DNA from: DTKY01 sp037440765
Lineage (GTDB): Bacteria > Acidobacteriota > Terriglobia > Bryobacterales > Bryobacteraceae
Assembly (NCBI GenBank): GCA_037440765.1
Contig: JBBITL010000110.1
Span: 1-11,853, forward strand
DNA length: 11,853 nt
Direction: 5' to 3'
Shown: positions 7,438 to 11,853 of the stretch, piece by piece
Layout: each line of letters starts with the position of its first letter
Position numbering within the stretch: the first letter of the stretch is position 1
Notes under the pieces: generated by a model
What the model saw: the letters and a program-made list of their open reading frames with translations, nothing else
Databases searched by the model: none
Told to the model about the DNA's origin: nothing
Program-made: the position numbers and the translations under genes

Positions 7438-8322
7438 ATGTATCTGGACGACACGTACCGTGTCAAGGTCGGACTGGCCGAGATGCTCAAGGGCGGGGTG
7501 ATCATGGACGTCACCAACGCCGAGCAGGCCCTGATTGCGGAGCGGGCCGGGGCGGCCTCGGTCATGGCGCTGGAGCGGGTGCCGGCCGACATCCGAAAGG
7601 AGGGCGGCGTGGCGCGCATGGCGCCGGTCCGCAAGATCCGCGAGATCATGGAGGCCGTCAGCATCCCGGTGATGGCCAAGGCCCGCATCGGCCATTTCAT
7701 GGAGGCGCGCATCCTGGAAGCCCTCGAGGTCGACTACATCGACGAGAGCGAAGTCCTGACGCCCGCCGACGAGGAGCACCACATCGACAAGCGCGCCTTC
7801 AAGGTGCCCTTCGTGTGCGGCGCGCGCAACCTGGGCGAGGCGTTGCGGCGCATCGCCGAGGGCGCCGCCATGATCCGCACCAAGGGCGAGGCGGGCTCGG
7901 GCAACATTGTCGAAGCCGTGCGCCACATGCGCACCATCCAGAAGGAGATGCGGCAGTTGACGGTGCTGGGCAAGGAGGAACTGGTGGCTGAATCCAAGAA
8001 GCTCCAGGCGCCGCTGGAGCTGGTCCAGTACGTGGCCGCGCACGGCAAGCTGCCGGTGCCGAATTTCTCGGCGGGCGGTATCGCCACGCCGGCCGACGCC
8101 GCCCTGGTCATGCAGCTCGGGGCGGAGGCTGTGTTTGTCGGATCGGGCGTCTTCAAGAGCGAAGACCCGGAGGCGCGCGCCAGGGCCATCGTCAAGGCCG
8201 CCACCTACTTCAACGACCCGGCCAGGCTGCTGGAGGCCAGCGAGGATCTGGGCATGGCCATGCCGGGCCTGGACGTTGCAAAACTCCAGGAGTCCGACCT
8301 GCTCCAGACACGCGGATGGTGA
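7438..8322 (+). CDS. pdxS: Pyridoxal 5'-phosphate synthase, lyase subunit PdxS
   Basis: 294-residue PdxS, the (beta/alpha)8 synthase subunit of the DXP-independent PLP pathway. It condenses ribose 5-phosphate, glyceraldehyde 3-phosphate and ammonia into PLP, and assembles as a cytoplasmic dodecamer decorated with PdxT. From the ATG at 7438, catalytic residues fall at the standard B. subtilis numbers: Asp24 (GGVIMD), Lys81 (PVMAKARIGH) and Lys149 (RTKGEAGSGN). Long signature blocks such as ALERVPADIR, YIDESEVLTPADEEHH and VGSGVFKSEDP are intact, and the C-terminus ends RGW as in other family members. Length and start therefore match the family. It follows the regulator gene by 16 bp, so it is probably cotranscribed, and shares one base with pdxT. 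Confidence 0.98.
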   Translation: MYLDDTYRVKVGLAEMLKGGVIMDVTNAEQALIAERAGAASVMALERVPADIRKEGGVARMAPVRKIREIMEAVSIPVMAKARIGHFMEARILEALEVDYIDESEVLTPADEEHHIDKRAFKVPFVCGARNLGEALRRIAEGAAMIRTKGEAGSGNIVEAVRHMRTIQKEMRQLTVLGKEELVAESKKLQAPLELVQYVAAHGKLPVPNFSAGGIATPADAALVMQLGAEAVFVGSGVFKSEDPEARARAIVKAATYFNDPARLLEASEDLGMAMPGLDVAKLQESDLLQTRGW

Positions 8323-8891
8323 TGAGCCCCCCGCTGGTCGGCGTTCTCGCCCTGCAAGGCGGCTTCCAGGCTCACATCAAGGCTCTGGAGCGTGCCGGGG
8401 CCCGCGGCCTTGAGATCCGCTCGGCGGCGGAACTGGAGCGCGTGGAGCGGCTGATCCTGCCCGGCGGCGAGAGCACAACCATGCTCAAGCTGCTGGGGGC
8501 GGAGGGCTTGCTCGAACCTCTTCGCCGGTTCGGCGAGCGCAGTCCCGTCTTTGGCACCTGTGCCGGGGCCATACTGCTGGCCCGGCGCGTAACCGGTCCT
8601 GCCCAGGAGAGCCTCGGGCTGATGGACATGGACGTGGAGCGCAACGCCTACGGCCGCCAGCTCGACAGCCGCGTGGTGCGCCTCAGTGAGGCGGAGGGCG
8701 GGCCGCTCGAGGCCGTCTTCATCCGGGCGCCCGCCATTCGGAGGGTGGGGCCCGGCGTGCGCGTGCTGGTGAGTCACGGCGGCGATCCCGTGCTGGTGGA
8801 AGATGGCCTCCACCTGGCCGCCACGTTCCACCCCGAGCTGACCGCGGATCCCGGCGTTCACCGGCTGTTTCTGGAAAAGAGGCCCGCATGA
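8322..8891 (+). CDS. pdxT: Pyridoxal 5'-phosphate synthase, glutaminase subunit PdxT
   Basis: 189-residue class I (triad) glutamine amidotransferase that hydrolyses glutamine and channels ammonia to PdxS. It shows GVLALQGGF near the N-terminus, the oxyanion block LPGGESTTM, nucleophile Cys80 in FGTCAGAILLA, and His170/Glu172 in FHPEL. Starting at the ATG at 8322 puts His and Glu at the numbers known from B. subtilis PdxT; an ATG two codons earlier (8316) is the alternative. The start overlaps the pdxS stop as TGATG and has no clear SD sequence, so translational coupling to pdxS is likely and would help keep the two subunits balanced. Its own stop overlaps the next start. Confidence 0.97.
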   Translation: MSPPLVGVLALQGGFQAHIKALERAGARGLEIRSAAELERVERLILPGGESTTMLKLLGAEGLLEPLRRFGERSPVFGTCAGAILLARRVTGPAQESLGLMDMDVERNAYGRQLDSRVVRLSEAEGGPLEAVFIRAPAIRRVGPGVRVLVSHGGDPVLVEDGLHLAATFHPELTADPGVHRLFLEKRPA

Positions 8892-9319
8892 GGCGCGTGC
8901 TGTTCGTCTGCCTGGGAAACTCCTGCCGCAGCCAGATGGCGGAGGGCTTCGCGCGGCACCTTGGCGCGGGGGTGTGGGAGGTGGAAAGCGCCGGGCTGAT
9001 GCCGGCCACCATCATCGCGCCGCCCGTCCGCGAAGTAATGGCGGAAAAGAACGTCGACCTCGGCGGACAGTTCCCCAAACCCATTGAGTGGATGCGTCTG
9101 CGGACCTTCGACGTGGTTGTGAACATGAGCGGGTACCCGCTGCCGGAGACCTTCGCGGGCCCCGCGCGCCACTGGCAGGTGGACGATCCGATCGGCCAGA
9201 GCGGAAAAGTATACCGCCGCGTGCGGGACCGGATCGAGAGGCTGGTGCGAGACCTGCTGGAGGAAATCCGGGCCGAGTCCGCTCCCCGCCCAGGGGGCAC
9301 CCGGTCGCGGTTTCCATGA
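8888..9319 (+). CDS. Low-molecular-weight phosphatase / ArsC-fold protein
   Basis: 143-residue protein of the LMW tyrosine phosphatase/thioredoxin-type arsenate reductase fold. The P-loop C-x5-R-S is intact (Cys8, Arg14, Ser15; VCLGNSCRSQMAEG), and the general-acid region DDP is at 99-101. Overall sequence is closest in style to S. aureus-type ArsC (SAG, the HWQVDDPIG block, RVRDRI), but Cys8 and Cys13 are the only cysteines. The two further redox cysteines of that ArsC type are missing; the place of the first reads VVNMS. It is therefore more likely a phosphatase, or a reductase using another thiol donor. The start ATG overlaps the pdxT stop (ATGA), tying it to the B6 operon; no arsenic gene is nearby. 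The last 13 residues (Pro/Gly/Arg-rich) look like an unstructured tail. Substrate unknown. Confidence 0.85.
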   Translation: MRRVLFVCLGNSCRSQMAEGFARHLGAGVWEVESAGLMPATIIAPPVREVMAEKNVDLGGQFPKPIEWMRLRTFDVVVNMSGYPLPETFAGPARHWQVDDPIGQSGKVYRRVRDRIERLVRDLLEEIRAESAPRPGGTRSRFP

Positions 9320-9349
9320 GAGGGCCGGTCGAGGTCAAGCATCTTTTTG

Positions 9350-9367
9350 GGCCGGCGGCAGCCGGCC
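9350..9367. terminator. Hairpin 31 bp after the phosphatase gene
   Basis: Perfect 7-base arms GGCCGGC/GCCGGCC with a 4-base loop. A T5 run (9344-9348) precedes rather than follows it on the plus strand, so it is not canonical. Its position suits the end of the pdx operon transcript. Confidence 0.4.
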
Positions 9368-9395
9368 AGCCTTGCCGTGACATGGCCCGCCATTC

Positions 9396-9410
9396 CCTGC
9401 TATGAGCAGG
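9396..9410. repeat. Short hairpin CCTGCT/AGCAGG
   Basis: Perfect 6-base arms around an ATG triloop. It may be part of the structured noncoding region. Confidence 0.4.
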
Positions 9411-9415
9411 ATCCC

Positions 9416-9489
9416 GGCATGGCGGCCGGGTCCCGTCCAGGCCGAGCAGAGCGAGCCGCAGGGCAGCCTTGAGGGGTGGCCGCCATGCC
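9416..9489. repeat. 12-bp inverted repeat with 50-base loop
   Basis: GGCATGGCGGCC (9416-9427) is exactly complementary to GGCCGCCATGCC (9478-9489). Its 12-base arms are the longest in the region. It could be the base stem of a structured RNA or a remnant of an element end. Confidence 0.5.
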
Positions 9490-9495
9490 CATCCT

Positions 9496-9521
9496 CCGGG
9501 CCGAGAGAATGGGGGGCCCGG
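9496..9521. repeat. Hairpin CCGGGCC/GGCCCGG
   Basis: Perfect 7-base arms with a 12-base loop, immediately after the 12-bp inverted repeat. Confidence 0.4.
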
Positions 9522-9686
9522 CCTCGCCCTGGCTTGCCGTTCTACGTTTGCCATCGGTCTTCTGCCGCCTGCCTTGCTGCGCCCCTGTCGCCAGGTTTCC
9601 ATCCGCACTCGCATTGCGGCTTGCGCCGCGGTGCCCGTTGGGGTTCTCGATTCAGCGGGTGCTGCCATTTCAGTGCCGATCTGCTT

Positions 9687-9706
9687 CCGGCCAGTAAACT
9701 GGCCGG
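9687..9706. repeat. Near-perfect 20-bp palindrome
   Basis: CCGGCCAGT (9687-9695) and ACTGGCCGG (9698-9706) are 9-base perfect arms separated by AA. It lies 75 bp past the transposase stop. It could be a protein-binding dyad, a subterminal repeat of the element, or, with its tiny spacer, a cruciform site. Confidence 0.5.
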
Positions 9707-9781
9707 CGGCGATCCACCACGACTTCGCAGTCACCCGAACTCGGCGCCTTTGCATCGCTGGCAGAATCCGATCCATAAGCC

Positions 9782-10567
9782 TCAGGCGGCGATTTCCGCT
9801 GTGCCCGGCCGGTGGTTATGCAACGGTTCGTAGACTTCTCCATTCACCCACAACCGGTGCAGCAATACCGCCAGTCTCCTGGCAACCGCCACCACCACTC
9901 GCTTCTTCACGCTCTTCCCACTGCGCTTCCGACCCCGGACCTGCTTCTCCGCCTGCTCAATCTTGGCCCGCCCCCACCGCCGCAGATCGCTGTCCGGCGC
10001 CCCCCGCTTCAGGATGCAGTGCGCCGACTGCACCAATAACGCCCGCAGCAACCGGTCGCCTTCCTTGCTGATCCCCAGTTCCGGCTCGCTCTGACTCGAG
10101 TCCCGCCGCTTGGGCGCCATCCCCAGATAGCCCCCTACCTCGCGGCTATGTCGAAACCGGCCGGGATCCTCGATGGTCAGCACGAAGGCCGTGCTCACCA
10201 GCGTCCCCACCCCATAGACCTGCTGTAACAACTCCACTTCCGGGTAGCGGCTGGCCAGGCCCTGAATCTGCCGGTCGTATTCGCCAATCTGCTCACTCAT
10301 CTGCCCGATGCTCTTCAGCAGCGGTTGCAGGATCTGCCGTAGGCCTGCACCCAAACCCTCCGCGGTAACCTCGTCCACGGCCCCGCCCTCACAGGCCTTC
10401 AGCCGTTCCCCCAGCGACTTGGCCAGTCCCCGCGCCGCGTTGATCAGCTTGGTCCGCGCTTCCACCAGCGTCGCGCGCGCCCGGATCACAACTTGGCGAT
10501 GGTGTGACTTGGTGATTGACCGGCGGCCATCAGATCCCGAGCTCAGCAACTCGCCAGGGCCCAACAA
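9782..10567 (-). pseudogene. IS110-family transposase, N-terminally truncated
   Basis: The 261-codon frame matches the middle and C-terminal parts of IS110-family transposases. R-A-R-A-T-L-V-E-A-R-T-K-L-I-N-A-A-R-G-L is the conserved linker, an Ile/Gln-rich helix spans about 75-105, and the Transposase_20 (IS116/IS110/IS902) domain spans about 112-185 (YGVGTLVSTAFVLTIEDPGRF, GYLGMAPKRRDSSQSEPELG, ISKEGDRLLRALLVQSAH). Family proteins are about 340-400 residues and begin with a RuvC-like DEDD catalytic domain, which is missing. Similarity to the family (RLLGPGELL) runs up to an in-frame TGA at 10574-10576; beyond it only a short unrelated frame is seen, and the only start here is TTG (10567). 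The C-terminus (LWVNGEVYEPL) is complete. It should be unable to transpose on its own. Confidence 0.85.
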
Positions 10568-10592
10568 TCGCCTTCAATCCTTCGATCCAGGA

Positions 10593-10621
10593 TTGACATA
10601 GTGCGGAAGTCATGGCATTAT
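10593..10621 (+). promoter_or_regulatory. Sigma70-like promoter upstream of the Crp/Fnr gene
   Basis: TTGACA (10593-10598) is followed after 17 bases by CATTAT (10616-10621, 4 of 6 to the consensus). It points toward the Crp/Fnr-like gene and would give a leader of about 235 bases. It starts within about 25 bp of where transposase similarity ends. Confidence 0.5.
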
Positions 10622-10637
10622 CAGTACCGGATTCGAG

Positions 10638-10657
10638 GAGTACCGGGTGCAGTACTC
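10638..10657. repeat. Leader hairpin GAGTAC/GTACTC
   Basis: Perfect 6-base arms with an 8-base loop, directly downstream of the predicted promoter. GTACCGG occurs just before and inside it, and in inverted form at 10764-10770. Confidence 0.4.
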
Positions 10658-10765
10658 TCAGACGACTTATCTATCCACGTACACCCACCGCGGGCGGGCG
10701 CCGCGGCGGGGGGGGCACCGGGACCTTGGCGGCAAGTAGCGCCTCGCCCCACGGACCGCTCCGCC

Positions 10766-10791
10766 GGTACAAGGGGTCTGACCCCGGTACC
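10766..10791. repeat. REP-like two-part hairpin containing GGGGTCTGACCCC
   Basis: An outer stem GGTAC/GTACC (10766-10770/10787-10791) encloses an inner stem GGGGT/ACCCC (10773-10777/10781-10785) with a CTG loop and small bulges (AA on the left, G on the right). Palindromes with this GGGGTCTGACCCC core resemble those found near Y1/RAYT transposases. A GTAG tetranucleotide, another REP hallmark, lies about 30 bp upstream. No RAYT gene is in the window. Confidence 0.5.
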
Positions 10792-10862
10792 AGCGACGGC
10801 TGGCGTCCGGGGCCGTCAGGGCGCAGGCAGCGCTCGCATAGGAGTTCCGGAGGAGGCCATCC

Positions 10863-11537
10863 ATGCCTGGGCAACGCCCTAGAACCCTGCTTGATTCCCA
10901 GTCGGGCATGAGACTCCTCGCCCCGCTTCCGCCTGTGGAAGTTTATCAGCCCGGTGTAAACCTGACATCCCAAGGGGAGGTGCCGCCCCACGTCTACCTT
11001 GTAGTGGATGGCGTGGTGAAGCTGGTTCACGAGTACGTGGATGGCCGCGCGGGCATCGTGGAGCTGGCGTGTGAAGGAGACTTGGTTGGCGTACACGCCG
11101 CTCTTCTCGGGGAAGCGTGCTTGGAGTCCGCGGTCACCCTTACGAAATCCAGCCTGGCGCGGTGGAGGTCCTCCGAGTTCATCGCGCGGCTCGCGAGCGA
11201 TGCTGGCTTCTCCGTTGGAGTCTGCCGTGTGGTCTGCCGGCAAGTCCGCGCGCTTCGCTGCCGCCTCCTTGAATCCTTGTCGCAGACCGCGCGGCAGCGG
11301 TTCGAGGGGCTGGTCCGGTTCTGGCTGGACCACGGGCTTGCCGCGAACCGGGATACAGCCGGACCATTCGACCTGCCCCTCACGCGGGAGGAACTCGGGG
11401 CGCTTCTTTCCGTCACGCCGTCCCACCTCTCCAATCTCCTGGGTGGATTGGAGAAGGAGGACATGATCGCCCGGCAAGGGCGTGTCATCCGCGTCCTCCC
11501 CGCCGCCCTCAGAAGAGCGGCGCCACCTCGAGCCTGA
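10863..11537 (+). CDS. Crp/Fnr-family transcriptional regulator
   Basis: Predicted 224-residue regulator. Residues 17-105 form a cyclic-nucleotide-binding-like beta roll (YLVVDGVVKLVHEYVDGRAGIVELACEGDLVG), followed by a dimerisation helix (about 112-150) and a Crp-type winged helix (170-212; LTREELGALLSVTPSHLSNLLGGLEKEDMI). The usual cAMP phosphate-binding pattern GE-x-A-L...R-S-A is not kept: the matching stretch reads HAALLGEACLESAV with no Arg. The N-terminus lacks the cysteine cluster of oxygen-sensing FNR. The signal is therefore unknown, and cysteines at 70, 86, 121, 125 and 133 are the only redox candidates. AGGAGG lies 6 bases before the ATG. A long leader with two hairpins precedes it. 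The next gene downstream is not complete, so no target can be named. Confidence 0.88.
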   Translation: MPGQRPRTLLDSQSGMRLLAPLPPVEVYQPGVNLTSQGEVPPHVYLVVDGVVKLVHEYVDGRAGIVELACEGDLVGVHAALLGEACLESAVTLTKSSLARWRSSEFIARLASDAGFSVGVCRVVCRQVRALRCRLLESLSQTARQRFEGLVRFWLDHGLAANRDTAGPFDLPLTREELGALLSVTPSHLSNLLGGLEKEDMIARQGRVIRVLPAALRRAAPPRA

Positions 11538-11559
11538 GCGCCATGGTTCGCGGTACCTT

Positions 11560-11575
11560 AGGGCTACAGAGCCCT
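11560..11575. terminator. Hairpin AGGGCT/AGCCCT after the Crp/Fnr gene
   Basis: Perfect 6-base arms with a 4-base loop, 22 bp past the stop codon. Only two T residues follow, so termination would be weak. Confidence 0.35.
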
Positions 11576-11614
11576 TGCGATATACTGAGAATCACTTGCG
11601 GTAGTTGCTTGCGG
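11574..11614. repeat. Three CTTGCG direct copies
   Basis: CTTGCG starts at 11574, 11595 and 11608; the last two extend to CTTGCGG. Spacings are 21 and 13 bases. They overlap the possible promoter at 11609-11637 and might be regulator sites, or chance. Confidence 0.3.
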
Positions 11615-11637
11615 AAATCAGGCATTCGTCCTACACT
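11609..11637 (+). promoter_or_regulatory. Possible promoter for the right-edge genes
   Basis: TTGCGG (11609-11614) and TACACT (11632-11637) are separated by 17 bases and face the 15-codon ORF at 11736. The match to consensus is modest. Confidence 0.3.
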
Positions 11638-11735
11638 CCTCACGATGGTGCCAATGCCCCTTGGGATACTTGGCAGAAATAGAACCAGAACCTCGGTTGC
11701 GTGCCCTGACACGGGGAAAAAGGAGGGCGATTCCA

Positions 11736-11783
11736 ATGAAAGTATCCGATGTTGTTCTTCGTGGCGTCATGCTCGCTGCATGA
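11736..11783 (+). CDS. Possible 15-residue leader peptide
   Basis: ATG at 11736 has a strong SD sequence (AGGAGG, 11721-11726, 9 bases upstream) and encodes MKVSDVVLRGVMLAA before a TGA. The SD is better than most in this window, although the frame is tiny. The stop overlaps an ATG (ATGA at 11780) whose frame stays open to the edge. It may be a leader peptide, or the N-terminus of a gene broken by a frameshift or nonsense change; no ladder of regulatory codons is seen. Confidence 0.35.
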   Translation: MKVSDVVLRGVMLAA

Positions 11784-11831
11784 TGCAGGCGACAGGTGGG
11801 TTCCCACAGCTTTCAGGAGGCTACTGCGCTT

Positions 11832-11853
11832 ATGATATCTACTTCATTAGCTG
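11832..11853 (+). CDS. Possible start of a gene cut by the right edge
   Basis: ATG at 11832 follows AGGAGG (11815-11820) by 11 bases and opens a frame (MISTSLA...) to the window end. The competing frame from ATG 11780 (MMQATGGFPQLSGGYCAYDI...) is also open. Too little is visible to choose or name a product. Confidence 0.3.

Larger units (their letters stand above)
9320..9781. other. Gene-free region rich in inverted repeats
   Basis: No convincing coding frame: open frames here are Arg/Pro/Cys-rich shadows without SD sequences. It holds at least five perfect inverted repeats with arms of 6-12 bases (listed separately), plus a smaller GCGGC/GCCGC hairpin at 9616-9629. It probably includes the 3' noncoding end of the IS110-type element and the end of the pdx transcript. 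The element boundary cannot be placed by eye. Confidence 0.6.

Noticed and set aside
6357..7712. 451-codon open frame on the minus strand opposite the regulator and pdxS
   Set aside because: Antisense shadow caused by high GC; the plus strand has clear family motifs throughout, and the frame has no recognisable domain.
8888..9319. Naming the phosphatase-fold gene arsC
   Set aside because: The relay cysteines are missing and no ars genes are nearby.
9316..9405. 29-codon frame overlapping the phosphatase stop as ATGA
   Set aside because: The overlap resembles the coupled starts upstream, but the peptide is short, resembles nothing I know, and crosses the hairpin at 9350-9367.
9402..9833. 143-codon plus-strand frame in the gap after the phosphatase gene
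   Set aside because: No SD sequence, Pro/Ser/Arg/Cys-rich composition, runs into the transposase gene on the other strand, and overlies strong inverted repeats.
10601..10911. Short open frames on both strands between the transposase remnant and the Crp/Fnr gene
   Set aside because: No SD sequences, no recognisable domains, and they cross hairpins and the likely promoter.
11509..11736. 75-codon minus-strand frame after the Crp/Fnr gene
   Set aside because: No supporting SD sequence or known domain, and it overlaps the 3' end of a well-supported gene.

Overview
The window is GC-rich, densely coded bacterial DNA. Gene content suggests a soil-type Acidobacteriota, perhaps near Solibacter/Bryobacter: a secreted DUF1080 protein, secreted esterases, a large GT-C-like membrane protein and an IS110-type remnant. 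This assignment rests on gene content only; no rRNA or marker gene is present.

Left part (1-4120), probably secreted or envelope functions. A 5'-truncated type-B carboxylesterase (+) converges on a three-gene minus-strand run: DUF1080 (3-keto-disaccharide hydrolase-like) protein, a lipoprotein with a TonB-C-like terminal domain, and a CE1/feruloyl-esterase-like secreted esterase. A strong GC hairpin lies where the two transcription units meet. The set looks like extracellular ester and sugar-derivative degradation, but shared function is inferred.

Middle part (4226-9319), all plus strand. A polytopic GT-C-like membrane protein is followed by a tight vitamin B6 cluster: a MocR/PdxR-type regulator (GntR wHTH fused to an aminotransferase fold), pdxS, pdxT, and a low-molecular-weight phosphatase/ArsC-fold gene. 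pdxS follows the regulator by 16 bp. pdxT and the phosphatase gene each overlap the gene before (TGATG and ATGA), so the four genes are probably one transcript. PdxST makes pyridoxal 5'-phosphate (PLP) from ribose 5-phosphate, glyceraldehyde 3-phosphate and glutamine. The regulator probably senses PLP. The phosphatase's role is open.

Right part (9320-11853), accessory. A gene-free stretch of about 460 bp rich in inverted repeats lies downstream of an IS110-family transposase that lacks its N-terminal DEDD domain. Past the truncation are a good sigma70-like promoter and two hairpins, one resembling REP/RAYT palindromes. These precede a Crp/Fnr-family regulator that lacks FNR cysteines and the usual cAMP-binding arginine. 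The last 316 bp contain a hairpin, a CTTGCG triplet, a possible promoter, a 15-codon ORF with a strong Shine-Dalgarno (SD) sequence, and what may be the start of another gene cut by the window edge. No tRNA, rRNA or CRISPR array was seen.
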